Below the pieces are notes generated by a model. It was not told where the DNA came from, ran no database searches, and saw nothing but the letters and a program-made list of their open reading frames with translations. This document shows, in pieces, positions 9,129 through 18,121 of a stretch of 64,000 nt of DNA. Every line of letters starts with the position of its first letter. The stretch's first letter is position 1. The position numbers and the translations under genes were made by a program. Origin of the DNA: Pseudoalteromonas rubra (GTDB taxonomy: Bacteria > Pseudomonadota > Gammaproteobacteria > Enterobacterales > Alteromonadaceae); contig NZ_AHCD03000036.1 of the NCBI RefSeq assembly GCF_000238295.3, positions 1 through 64,000 on the forward strand. Reading direction: 5' to 3'.

Positions 9129-9638
9129 ATGGCTAAGTTAGCAGTACTGAGTTTTCCAGATGAACGTTTGCGCACGGTTGCAAAACCAGTTGCCGAAGTA
9201 AATGACGAGATCCGTCAGATCGTCGCAGACATGTTGGAAACTATGTATGAAGAAAATGGTATTGGCCTTGCTGCTACGCAGGTAGACATTCATCAGCGTA
9301 TTGTGGTGATCGATGTCTCAGAAGAACGCGACGAACCGCGCGTGTTGATCAACCCGGAAATCATCGCAAAAGATGGCTCTACCATCAGTGAAGAAGGCTG
9401 TTTATCAGTGCCTTACTCCTACGCCAAAGTGGATCGCGCAGAAACGGTGACGGTTAAAGCACTCAACGAGCATGGCGAAAGCTACGAGTTTGACGCCGAT
9501 GGCTTACTGGCCGTGTGTGTGCAACACGAGCTGGACCACCTGCAGGGCAAGTTGTTCATCGATTACTTGTCGCCGCTGAAGCGTCAGCGGATCCGCAAAA
9601 AAATCGAAAAAGAAGCCAAACTAGCGGCACGCGCTTAA
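9129..9638 (+). CDS. def: Peptide deformylase Def
   Basis: Removes the formyl group from the N-terminal methionine of new proteins. All three family motifs are present: GIGLAATQ, EGCLSVP (C91) and HELDH (H133, E134, H137), giving the metal site and catalytic glutamate. The 169-residue length matches E. coli. First gene of the plus-strand run def-fmt-rsmB-trkA, with a 46-bp gap to fmt. Confidence 0.97.
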   Translation: MAKLAVLSFPDERLRTVAKPVAEVNDEIRQIVADMLETMYEENGIGLAATQVDIHQRIVVIDVSEERDEPRVLINPEIIAKDGSTISEEGCLSVPYSYAKVDRAETVTVKALNEHGESYEFDADGLLAVCVQHELDHLQGKLFIDYLSPLKRQRIRKKIEKEAKLAARA

Positions 9639-9684
9639 GCGTGTCGTTACCGACTATCAATATACTACCTAACTGGAACCTCAA

Positions 9685-10629
9685 GTGAGCAAATCTCTGC
9701 GTATTGTCTTTGCGGGCACCCCGGATTTTGCTGCCAAGCATTTGGCAGCGCTGATCGCATCACATCATGACGTTGTCGCTGTATACAGCCAACCAGACCG
9801 CCCAGCCGGCCGCGGTAAAAAACTTAAAGCCAGCGAAGTGAAAACCCTGGCACTGGAACACGATCTGCCCGTTTACCAACCCCACTCACTCAAGTCTGAC
9901 GATGCACAAGCTGAACTTGCTGCACTAAATGCCGACGTGATGGTGGTGGTGGCGTATGGTCTGCTGTTGCCTAAAGCCATTCTGGACACACCCCGTCTGG
10001 GTTGTCTGAATGTCCATGGTTCAATTCTGCCGCGCTGGCGCGGTGCAGCCCCAATCCAACGTGCTATCTGGGCAGGCGATAAAGAAACCGGCGTGACCAT
10101 TATGCAAATGGATGAAGGTCTGGATACCGGCGACATGCTGCATATTGCTACCTGCCCAATTGATGAAGACGAAACCAGTGCCAGCCTGTATAACAAACTG
10201 GCCGAGCTCGGACCGGATGCGCTGGTTGCCACATTAGATAAACTGGCAGCTGGCGCGCTTAACGCCGAGCCACAGGATGATGCCCAGGCCAACTACGCCA
10301 AAAAGCTCTCGAAAGAAGAAGCCAATATTGACTGGCAACAAGATGCGCAGCAAATTGAGCGTAACATTCGCGCCTTTAATCCCTGGCCAGTATGCTACAC
10401 CCAGATGCAAGGCCAGACAGTTAAAATTTGGCAAGCCAAAGTTGTCTCTCAGCAAGGCACACCCGGACAAGTACTCAGCGCAGACAAAGGCGGGATCACC
10501 ATCGCCTGTGGTGAACAAGCACTGACCATCACTCAGCTCCAGCCGCAAGGTAAAAAGCCCATGTCGGCGCAAGACTTCCTGAATGGTCGCAGCGACTGGG
10601 TCACGCCTGGTAGCCAGGTGGGTGCCTGA
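9685..10629 (+). CDS. fmt: Methionyl-tRNA formyltransferase Fmt
   Basis: Formylates initiator Met-tRNA using 10-formyl-THF. The 314-residue protein uses a GTG start. The N-terminal catalytic domain includes QPDRPAGRGKKL, the loop NVHGSILPRWRGAAPIQRA and the D in GLDTGDML. The C-terminal tRNA-binding barrel starts at about 210. Its stop overlaps the rsmB start by one base (TGATG), so the two are coupled. Confidence 0.97.
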   Translation: MSKSLRIVFAGTPDFAAKHLAALIASHHDVVAVYSQPDRPAGRGKKLKASEVKTLALEHDLPVYQPHSLKSDDAQAELAALNADVMVVVAYGLLLPKAILDTPRLGCLNVHGSILPRWRGAAPIQRAIWAGDKETGVTIMQMDEGLDTGDMLHIATCPIDEDETSASLYNKLAELGPDALVATLDKLAAGALNAEPQDDAQANYAKKLSKEEANIDWQQDAQQIERNIRAFNPWPVCYTQMQGQTVKIWQAKVVSQQGTPGQVLSADKGGITIACGEQALTITQLQPQGKKPMSAQDFLNGRSDWVTPGSQVGA

Positions 10630-11912
10630 TGGCCAATGTACGCGCGCTCGCCGCGCAAACTCTGTTTCAGGTCGTTGATAAAGGCCAGTCCCTCACAGCC
10701 CAACTGCCTTATGCCAGCCGTCAGCTACCAGTGAAAGATCGTGCCCTGTTACAACAGATCTGCTACGGCGTATTACGCCACCTGCCCAGTCTGGAGCACT
10801 ATTGTCAGCAATTGCTGGAACAGCCACTCAAGGGCAAAAACCGGGTATTTCAGTTTTTGTTGTATGTCGGAATCTACCAACTGCAACATATGCGCGTGCC
10901 TGCTCACGCCGCAGTGGCCGAAACCGTCAATGCAGCTAACAAGCTGCAAGCGCCTGGCTTGAAAGGGCTGATCAACGCGGTATTACGTAACTTTCAGCGA
11001 GCTCAGGACACCTTAGAAGCCAGTGCCAATGCAATTCCTGTCTGTAAGTACAATCACCCAGGCTGGTTCATCAAAAAGCTGCAAGCCGCTTACCCAGAGC
11101 AGTGGGAAGCAATTTTAACGGCCAATCAGCAACAAGCACCTATGTGGCTACGCGTTAACCAACGTCAATCAACCACAGCGGACTATGCTGAGCGCCTTGA
11201 TGCACAAGGCATTGCCCATACCCTGGATGCGGACTTTGCAGATGGCATTTTGCTGACCAAGCCTGTTGATGTTCAACAATTGCCCGCGTTTGCTCAGGGT
11301 GCCAGCTCAGTGCAAGATGCCGCAGCACAAATGGCCGCTCGCTTGCTCGCGCCACAAGACGGCGAGCATATCCTGGACGCCTGTGCCGCACCAGGTGGTA
11401 AAACCTGTCATATTCTCGAATTAGCCGATGCCAATGTGATTGCTCTGGATGCGGATGGTGAGCGCCTGAAACGCGTTGACGAGAACCTGCAGCGCCTGCA
11501 TCTCAGTGCGCAGTGCCTTGAAGCCGATGCGGCCACACCAGATGCCTGGTGGCAAGGTGAACAGTTCGATCGCATTTTATTAGATGTGCCCTGCTCGGCA
11601 ACCGGCGTGATCCGTCGACACCCGGACATCAAATGGTTGCGTCGCGCCACCGACATTGATGAGCTAGCCACTTTACAAGCCCGTATTCTGGATGCAATCT
11701 GGCCATTACTTAAGCCCGGCGGTACCTTAGTGTATGCCACGTGCTCCGTTTTGCCTCAGGAAAATGCTGAACAAGTAGCCGCGTTTTTATCACGCACTGC
11801 GGATGCTCAACTCACGCCATTGCATGAACGGGACACGCCAGATGCTCCTGGCTTGCAACTGCTGCCAGGTCATACTGATGGCTTTTATTACGCACGGCTG
11901 GAAAAACAATAA
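10629..11912 (+). CDS. rsmB: 16S rRNA m5C967 methyltransferase RsmB
   Basis: Methylates C967 of 16S rRNA. The 427-residue protein has an N-terminal NusB-like RNA-binding domain (1-140) and a SAM-dependent methyltransferase domain with ACAAPGGKT, the DVPCSATG motif and the catalytic-cysteine motif YATCSVLPQEN. Coupled to fmt by start-stop overlap. The next gene, trkA, begins 18 bp downstream. Confidence 0.96.
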   Translation: MANVRALAAQTLFQVVDKGQSLTAQLPYASRQLPVKDRALLQQICYGVLRHLPSLEHYCQQLLEQPLKGKNRVFQFLLYVGIYQLQHMRVPAHAAVAETVNAANKLQAPGLKGLINAVLRNFQRAQDTLEASANAIPVCKYNHPGWFIKKLQAAYPEQWEAILTANQQQAPMWLRVNQRQSTTADYAERLDAQGIAHTLDADFADGILLTKPVDVQQLPAFAQGASSVQDAAAQMAARLLAPQDGEHILDACAAPGGKTCHILELADANVIALDADGERLKRVDENLQRLHLSAQCLEADAATPDAWWQGEQFDRILLDVPCSATGVIRRHPDIKWLRRATDIDELATLQARILDAIWPLLKPGGTLVYATCSVLPQENAEQVAAFLSRTADAQLTPLHERDTPDAPGLQLLPGHTDGFYYARLEKQ

Positions 11913-11929
11913 TAGCGCTTAACTAACGT

Positions 11930-13306
11930 ATGAAAATCATAATCTTAGGTGCCGGACAAGTCGGCGGTACACTGGCCGAAAACCTGGTCGGCGAACAGAA
12001 TGAAATTACCGTTGTCGACATTGACGGAGAACGATTAAGGGAATTGCAGGACAAGTATGATCTGCAAGGCGTAACTGGGCACAGTGCCCACCCAGATGTG
12101 CTCAGACAAGCCGGTGCCGAAGATGCCGATATGGTCATTGCGGTGACCAGTTCGGATGAGGTGAATATGATCGCCTGTCAGGTGGCTTATAGTATTTTTA
12201 ATACGCCTACTAAAATTGCCCGGATCCGCTCTGAGCAATATCTAAAATATCGGGAAAAGTTATTTCATAACGATGACTTGCCGGTTGATCACTATATAGC
12301 GCCGGAGCAACTGGTTACCCGTTATATTCGCCGCCTGATCGATTACCCTGGCGCATTGCAGGTGCTGCAATTTGCCGAAGGGATGTTATCTCTGGTGGCC
12401 GTTAAAGCTTACTATGGTGGTCTGCTGGTTGGCTATGCGCTGTCTGCACTGAAGGAGCATATCCCCAATGTAGATACCCGAGTCGCAGCCATCTACCGCC
12501 AGGGCAAAGCCATTAAGCCACTGGGCACCACTGTCATAGAAGCTGACGACGAAGTGTTCTTCATTGCGGCGACTAAACATATCCGTGCGGTCATGAACGA
12601 GCTGCAAAAGCTCGAACGGTCTTATCGTAAAATAATGATCGCCGGTGGCGGTAATATCGGTGCTGGCCTGGCCAGATCACTCGAAAAAAATCACAGTGTT
12701 AAACTCATCGAGCGTAATCATGACCGGGCATCGTCCTTGTCTGAAATGCTCGACAACACCGTGGTCTTTTGTGGCGATGCATCTGATCAGGAACTGCTGT
12801 CCGAAGAACATATTGAACAGGTTGATGTGTTCATTGCGGTCACCAACGACGATGAAGCCAACATCATGGCTGCCATGCTCGCCAAACGCATGGGCGCGCA
12901 GAAAACCATGGTGCTTATCCAGCGAGGCGCGTACGTTGACCTGGTACAGGGGGGAGAAATCGACATTGCGATTTCACCTCAACAAGCGACCATTTCAGCT
13001 CTGCTTACCCACGTTAGACGTGGTGATATAGTAAACGTTTACTCACTTCGTAAGGGCGCTGCAGAAGCCATTGAAGCCGTTGCACACGGCGACGAGAACA
13101 CCTCAAAAGTGGTTGGCCGCGCCATTCGGGACATCAAGTTACCAGCAGGCACCACCATTGGTGCCATAGTTCGTGACGACGAAGTACTGATAGCCCACGA
13201 TGACACCATCATCCTCTCAGGAGACCATGTCATCATGTTCCTGATCGACAAAAAACAAATTGGTGTGGTTGAAAAGCTCTTCCAGGTCAGTGCACTGTTT
13301 GTGTAA
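11930..13306 (+). CDS. trkA: Trk K+ uptake regulatory subunit TrkA
   Basis: Cytoplasmic NAD(H)/nucleotide-binding gating ring for the Trk potassium channel. The 458-residue protein has two RCK_N-RCK_C repeats, one starting IIILGAGQVGGTLAENL and the second at about residue 233 with KIMIAGGGNIGAGLARSLE. Its membrane partner trkH is 3.3 kb downstream on the opposite strand, separated by a PilZ gene, an orphan gene and repeats, not adjacent as in many relatives. Confidence 0.97.
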   Translation: MKIIILGAGQVGGTLAENLVGEQNEITVVDIDGERLRELQDKYDLQGVTGHSAHPDVLRQAGAEDADMVIAVTSSDEVNMIACQVAYSIFNTPTKIARIRSEQYLKYREKLFHNDDLPVDHYIAPEQLVTRYIRRLIDYPGALQVLQFAEGMLSLVAVKAYYGGLLVGYALSALKEHIPNVDTRVAAIYRQGKAIKPLGTTVIEADDEVFFIAATKHIRAVMNELQKLERSYRKIMIAGGGNIGAGLARSLEKNHSVKLIERNHDRASSLSEMLDNTVVFCGDASDQELLSEEHIEQVDVFIAVTNDDEANIMAAMLAKRMGAQKTMVLIQRGAYVDLVQGGEIDIAISPQQATISALLTHVRRGDIVNVYSLRKGAAEAIEAVAHGDENTSKVVGRAIRDIKLPAGTTIGAIVRDDEVLIAHDDTIILSGDHVIMFLIDKKQIGVVEKLFQVSALFV

Positions 13307-13319
13307 TGCTCAGGCCCTG

Positions 13320-13342
13320 GCTGACCAACTGGTTTGGTCAGC
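13320..13342. terminator. Inverted repeat between converging trkA and PilZ genes
   Basis: A 9-bp perfect stem, GCTGACCAA-CTGGT-TTGGTCAGC, fills the 35-bp gap between the trkA stop and the PilZ stop. No T tract follows on either strand, so its action as an intrinsic terminator is uncertain. Confidence 0.5.
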
Positions 13343-14028
13343 TAGTGCTCGTCTTCTTCAGAGAGAATAGACAAATCTATCAGGTAGTCTTTTAATACCG
13401 CTTTGATGGTCGTATCCGGGCCCACGACCTGGATCCCCAAAGACACATTGCCCTCTGCACTTTCGATAATACGGCACACTTTGCCTTTAATAGCAGACGC
13501 ATTGTCGTCTTTACCTTCAATCAATACTTCACAGTTTTCTGATTCCAGATCATCAGGCAGGTGTTCTTTTTGAATATCAAACATCATACCCGACAACGAA
13601 ATGTCTTTGATCACGCCCACTTCATTGTAATCGGGCAACTGCAAAATGGCAGGGATTAACGCTGGTACGCGGGTTTGAGCGCGTAGCTGATAGGTTTGTA
13701 CTTCATGGGGATAGTAAAGAAAAATAAGCCGCGCGGGGTGATTACTAATGGCTTTAATGGTCTCTTTGAAAGCAATGATCTGCCCATTGCTATCTTCAGG
13801 CAGGGCCCGGACAATGATCTCCGTCCCCGTCTTCACATAATCAGCCGCCGCGCCGAGTCGCTTAGGGTTGGGATAATTTAAAATAATATACTGATCTTCA
13901 AGCACCCCGATAAACTCAGTACGGACGCGTTTCCGGCTGGCTGGCATGACAATTTCGATATCAATCAAGCTGCCTGCGGGGATCTGCGTTAAGTGCTTCC
14001 TGCTCCGTTGCGTTTTACGCTTTAACAT
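13342..14028 (-). CDS. PilZ-domain c-di-GMP receptor
   Basis: A 228-residue protein with an N-terminal YcgR-like beta-barrel (about 15-105) and a C-terminal PilZ domain. Both c-di-GMP binding motifs are intact: RAQTR (R116 and R120, RxxxR) and DISLSG (D142, S144, G147; D/NxSxxG). This is the layout of flagellar-brake or exopolysaccharide regulators, but no motility gene is nearby and the target is unknown. It is transcribed toward trkA. Confidence 0.88.
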   Translation of the reverse strand: MLKRKTQRSRKHLTQIPAGSLIDIEIVMPASRKRVRTEFIGVLEDQYIILNYPNPKRLGAAADYVKTGTEIIVRALPEDSNGQIIAFKETIKAISNHPARLIFLYYPHEVQTYQLRAQTRVPALIPAILQLPDYNEVGVIKDISLSGMMFDIQKEHLPDDLESENCEVLIEGKDDNASAIKGKVCRIIESAEGNVSLGIQVVGPDTTIKAVLKDYLIDLSILSEEDEH

Positions 14029-14123
14029 CTTGTAACCCTGCTAACTACTCTGCTGATAGTGTAGCAGCAAAATACAATTATTATAATGGTGAAAAACCCA
14101 TTACAGGAACAGGGTTACCCTTG

Positions 14124-14612
14124 TTATAAATATCCTTTCAGCAAAATTGCTGCATCTCTGAGCGTCATCATACGGCTTTGTACTTCGAGCGTACTCAGAG
14201 CCAGGTGTTGTTCATAATGCTCGGTAAAGAACAGCATAGGTTCACCATTACGTTTTGTAATAAAGGTAATACCCAGCATGTGCTCATGATCCGTGTGTGT
14301 TAGCCGTCCAGTGTGTTCTTTAAGCACCAGAGGAGGCAAAGTACGTGTTTGCCACAATGCATTTTCTGAAATAATACCGATCACGCACTCACCGGCTTCG
14401 ACGCCATCGTCACGCTGTAGTGGGACACTTCCGTGAGAAGATGGCAGGCAACTATCATACTGTAAGCACCCGGTTCCACTCATATACTGGTTAAGCTGAG
14501 CCACACATTCAGTTAAGTCACTGGCGCCGTCAGACAGGTTTACCTGGCTGATCATCCCTGCTTGAATTGCTTTATGTTTATTTTGATGTGACATGGCAAA
14601 CATCTCGGCCAT
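14124..14612 (-). CDS. Uncharacterised 162-residue protein
   Basis: I do not recognise this family. The protein is soluble, with no signal peptide or membrane segment. Four cysteines lie in the first half (ECVAQL, GCLQYDSCLP, ECVIG). The middle part resembles a small PAS- or GAF-like sheet (GECVIGIISENALW... MLGITFITKRNGEPMLFF), but this is impression only. Three possible starts lie within the first 8 codons (M1, M4, M7). It faces a long AT-rich promoter region of its own. It follows the PilZ gene in the same direction with a 95-bp gap. Confidence 0.65.
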   Translation of the reverse strand: MAEMFAMSHQNKHKAIQAGMISQVNLSDGASDLTECVAQLNQYMSGTGCLQYDSCLPSSHGSVPLQRDDGVEAGECVIGIISENALWQTRTLPPLVLKEHTGRLTHTDHEHMLGITFITKRNGEPMLFFTEHYEQHLALSTLEVQSRMMTLRDAAILLKGYL

Positions 14613-15025
14613 TCCTCATAGTTTTGTTTTCTGGCAACACCCACTGTCCGGTGTGGGTAACTTAAAAAAAGTAGGGAGTTAACCCTGACGATACAAATAT
14701 GACACCGCCGCTAATGAAAAAATGCATTTTTTGCGTTTTTTGATATATTTTTTTAACCAGCGTTAATTTGACTAACACACAACTTTTCAAAAACCACACT
14801 ATCCACATGATTTAAATAGAATTGTAATTATTTCGAAATGTAAAGGTCAGAAAAATAAATATTAAAAAATTTACAAACATACCTTTATTAGGTCATTTAG
14901 ATTTGCTTTGGGAGCATGCTGAGCAACAGACTGGTCTTACTCTGTGACAGCAACGAAAGAGTCAGACCGGTCTTTTTGGATAGGTGATGAAACAAGCTGA
15001 CTCGTCGACACTTTGGGCCCTTCGC
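14613..15025. other. AT-rich intergenic region with an orphan terminator
   Basis: No convincing gene. Bases 14613-14900 are very AT-rich and probably hold the promoter of the orphan gene to the left. Bases 14929-14972 form a long stem (GACTGGTCTTACTCT pairing with AGAGTCAGACCGGTC, two imperfect pairs) followed by TCTTTTT on the plus strand. That is the form of an intrinsic terminator, yet no plus-strand gene lies upstream, so a small plus-strand RNA is possible. The GC-rich repeat array begins at 15026. Confidence 0.5.
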
Positions 15026-15419
15026 CTCGCGTTCGGCCAGCCAACTGAGATTAGTACAGAAAGCCTTCCATGGCGGTGTATTCAAGCTCGACTATCCAAG
15101 GCTCGGCGCCCCCGGCCTCGCGTTCTGCCAGCCAGTTTAGATTGGTGCAGAAAGCCATCCATGGCGGTATATTCCGGCTCGGCCATCCAACTGAGATTCG
15201 TGCAGAAAGCCCTCCATGGCGGTGTATTCCGGCTCGACCATCCAAGGCTCGGTGCCCCCGGACTCGCGTTCGGCCAGCCAGTTTAGATTGGTGCAGAAAG
15301 CCATCCATGGCGGTATATTCCGGCTCGGCCATCCAACTGAGATTCGTGCAGAAAGCCCTCCATGGCGGTGTATTCCGGCTCGACCATCCAAGGCTCGGCG
15401 CCCCCGGACTCGCGTTCGG
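15026..15419. repeat. GC-rich 91/146-bp tandem repeat array
   Basis: Units starting CTCGCGTTCGGCCAG begin at 15026, 15117, 15263 and 15409, so the spacings are 91, 146 and 146 bp. The 146-bp unit is the 91-bp unit plus an extra 55-bp near-duplicate of its central part (GTGCAGAAAGCC...CCATGGCGGT...ATTCCGGCTCG). The first unit carries about ten substitutions, so the array has had time to diverge. GC content is clearly above the flanks. The open frames that run through it reflect its composition and are not supported as genes. A further, slightly diverged unit is at 16432-16558. Confidence 0.85.
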
Positions 15420-15455
15420 CCAGCTGCGATATGCCACTGGCATATCGGTCTGGCC

Positions 15456-16431
15456 TCACCCACGCCAGAACGTGGGGGTGAACAGTACTAACAGGGTGAA
15501 AATTTCGAGACGGCCGAATACCATGGCCAAGGTTAAAATCCATTTCGCTGAGTCGGGGATATCCCCATAATGAGCCGCAACATCACCCAATCCCGGGCCA
15601 AGGTTATTTAAACATGCCGCGGTTGCTGAGAACGCCGTGATGTTGTCCAGTCCGGTACCCAGCAAGGCAATCATGATGATCACAAAGACCAGGGCATAGG
15701 CCGAGAAAAATCCCCATACGGCTTCGACTACTTTATCAGGTAGTGCCTTACGCCCCAGCTTAATGGAATATATGGCACGAGGGTGCACCAGACGATTTAG
15801 CTCCCGGATCCCCTGTAAATAAAGCAGGAAAACTCGCACCACTTTCATGCCGCCACCGGTTGACCCTGCACATCCCCCAATGAAACTGGAAAAGATCAGC
15901 AAAATAGGCAGGAATAAAGGCCAGGCCGCAAAGCTGTCTGTGGCAAAGCCCGCGGTGGTACTGATAGAGACCGCCTGAAACAGTGCATGATCCAGCGTTT
16001 CGTCACCATTACTGTATACCTGCTTAGACGACAGCACCGCAAAACATAACACCACCAGCGCAAGCTGAATAAACAGAAAGACCTTGAGCTCAGGGTCTCT
16101 GAAGTAAACTTTAATGTTACGGCCCGCCACGGCGGCATAATGCAGTGAAAAGTTGGCGGCGGCAATGAGCAGGAAGAACACACAAATGGCATTGATCATC
16201 GGGCTGTCAAAGTGACCGATTGAGGCGTCATAGGTCGAGAACCCGCCAATGGCAATCGTCGCAAACGCATGACAGATAGCATCGAACCAGCTCATCCCGG
16301 CCCAGGCATAAGCCAGCGTACAGGCCAGTGTCAAAGTCACATAGATATACCATAAATGCTTGGCGGTATCGGCTATCCGGGGGGTCATTTTCGAGTCCTT
16401 AACCGGGCCAGGTGTCTCGGCCCGGTATAGC
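15456..16431 (-). pseudogene. trkH': Partial duplicate of trkH (3' part)
   Basis: This is a copy of the last two thirds of trkH, and I found no base difference from the intact gene. Identity runs from 15359 to 16431, matching 16497-17569. It can encode the C-terminal 310 residues from M174 (MTPRIADT...) but lacks the N-terminal segments and first pore loop of TrkH, so it should not form a K+ pathway. At its 5' edge trkH sequence stops after CCCGGTATAGC and joins diverged repeat DNA. Confidence 0.9.
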
Positions 16432-16558
16432 CATCCACAGCTCGGCGCCCCCGACCTCGCGTTCGGCCAACCAGTTTAGATTGGTGCAGAAAGCCATCCA
16501 TGGCGGTGTATTCCGGCTCGACCATCCAAGGCTCGGCGCCCCCGGACTCGCGTTCGGC
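16432..16558. repeat. Single GC-rich repeat unit between trkH copies
   Basis: A 91-bp-type unit (CTCGCGTTCGGCCAACCAG...) with a partial second start, related to the array at 15026-15419 but lacking the 55-bp insert and carrying several substitutions (for example CCATCCACAGCTCGG where the array has CCATCCAAGGCTCGG). It lies at the junction between the partial and the complete trkH and abuts the trkH 3' end in the same way as the array abuts the partial copy. Confidence 0.8.
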
Positions 16559-16593
16559 CAGCTGCGATATGCCACTGGCATATCGGTCTGGCC

Positions 16594-18045
16594 TCACCCA
16601 CGCCAGAACGTGGGGGTGAACAGTACTAACAGGGTGAAAATTTCGAGACGGCCGAATACCATGGCCAAGGTTAAAATCCATTTCGCTGAGTCGGGGATAT
16701 CCCCATAATGAGCCGCAACATCACCCAATCCCGGGCCAAGGTTATTTAAACATGCCGCGGTTGCTGAGAACGCCGTGATGTTGTCCAGTCCGGTACCCAG
16801 CAAGGCAATCATGATGATCACAAAGACCAGGGCATAGGCCGAGAAAAATCCCCATACGGCTTCGACTACTTTATCAGGTAGTGCCTTACGCCCCAGCTTA
16901 ATGGAATATATGGCACGAGGGTGCACCAGACGATTTAGCTCCCGGATCCCCTGTAAATAAAGCAGGAAAACTCGCACCACTTTCATGCCGCCACCGGTTG
17001 ACCCTGCACATCCCCCAATGAAACTGGAAAAGATCAGCAAAATAGGCAGGAATAAAGGCCAGGCCGCAAAGCTGTCTGTGGCAAAGCCCGCGGTGGTACT
17101 GATAGAGACCGCCTGAAACAGTGCATGATCCAGCGTTTCGTCACCATTACTGTATACCTGCTTAGACGACAGCACCGCAAAACATAACACCACCAGCGCA
17201 AGCTGAATAAACAGAAAGACCTTGAGCTCAGGGTCTCTGAAGTAAACTTTAATGTTACGGCCCGCCACGGCGGCATAATGCAGTGAAAAGTTGGCGGCGG
17301 CAATGAGCAGGAAGAACACACAAATGGCATTGATCATCGGGCTGTCAAAGTGACCGATTGAGGCGTCATAGGTCGAGAACCCGCCAATGGCAATCGTCGC
17401 AAACGCATGACAGATAGCATCGAACCAGCTCATCCCGGCCCAGGCATAAGCCAGCGTACAGGCCAGTGTCAAAGTCACATAGATATACCATAAATGCTTG
17501 GCGGTATCGGCTATCCGGGGGGTCATTTTCGAGTCCTTAACCGGGCCAGGTGTCTCGGCCCGGTATAGCTGCATGCCACCAACGCCTAGCATTGGCAATA
17601 CCGCAACGGCCAAAACAATGATCCCCATACCACCAAGCCATTGCAATTGCTGACGATAAAAAAGGACAGATTTGGGCAAGTATTCAATGCCCGTCAATAC
17701 CGTTGCCCCTGTGGTTGTCAGGCCAGAAAAGGCCTCAAAAACCGCATCGGCAAACGACAGATTGGGTTCACTTAAGAAGATCAGCGGCACAGCCGCAAAA
17801 GCCCCCAGTACCAGCCAGAACAAGACCACGATCAGGAAGCCCTCTCTGGCTTTCAGATCGCCCTGCTCTTTGCGGTTTGGGTAGTAGGCCATCAGGCCAA
17901 TCAGCACGCTAAAGATAAATGCCAGGACAAACGGCACACCACCGCCGTCCTTATAGATTAAAGACACCAGAGCCGGTGGCACCATAGTCAGACTAAAGAG
18001 CGCTACAAGCTGTCCGAGTATCTTTATAATGGTACGAAATTGCAT
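16594..18045 (-). CDS. trkH: Trk K+ channel membrane subunit TrkH (intact)
   Basis: Potassium-translocating subunit of the inner membrane, 483 residues, equal to the usual family length. All four pore-loop repeats can be seen: GLTTTGATVLTG, ATIAIGGFSTYD, VSISTTAGFATDS and SATAACLNNLGPGLG. Each contributes a filter glycine. About ten hydrophobic segments span the protein. It works with TrkA, encoded 3.3 kb away on the other strand. The 3' 976 bp are also present as a second copy just downstream. Confidence 0.96.
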   Translation of the reverse strand: MQFRTIIKILGQLVALFSLTMVPPALVSLIYKDGGGVPFVLAFIFSVLIGLMAYYPNRKEQGDLKAREGFLIVVLFWLVLGAFAAVPLIFLSEPNLSFADAVFEAFSGLTTTGATVLTGIEYLPKSVLFYRQQLQWLGGMGIIVLAVAVLPMLGVGGMQLYRAETPGPVKDSKMTPRIADTAKHLWYIYVTLTLACTLAYAWAGMSWFDAICHAFATIAIGGFSTYDASIGHFDSPMINAICVFFLLIAAANFSLHYAAVAGRNIKVYFRDPELKVFLFIQLALVVLCFAVLSSKQVYSNGDETLDHALFQAVSISTTAGFATDSFAAWPLFLPILLIFSSFIGGCAGSTGGGMKVVRVFLLYLQGIRELNRLVHPRAIYSIKLGRKALPDKVVEAVWGFFSAYALVFVIIMIALLGTGLDNITAFSATAACLNNLGPGLGDVAAHYGDIPDSAKWILTLAMVFGRLEIFTLLVLFTPTFWRG

Positions 18046-18121
18046 GGCGCGATTCGCGAGTTATTGTAATTACACCTGATTGTCTAATACATCACTCAGT
18101 TAGTAAACCGCGAAACCCGTC

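Noticed and set aside
14880..15000. tRNA-like gene near the long hairpin
   Set aside because: No cloverleaf, no T-loop GTTCRA motif and no CCA-type end; a terminator hairpin explains it better.
15051..15570. Several overlapping open frames (up to 166 codons) through the GC-rich repeats
   Set aside because: They exist in several frames on both strands, repeat with the array and end in trkH sequence; they reflect the composition of the repeat.
15026..16558. Integron attC sites
   Set aside because: The repeats lack recognisable RYYYAAC/GTTRRRY core pairs, and no integrase is present in the window.
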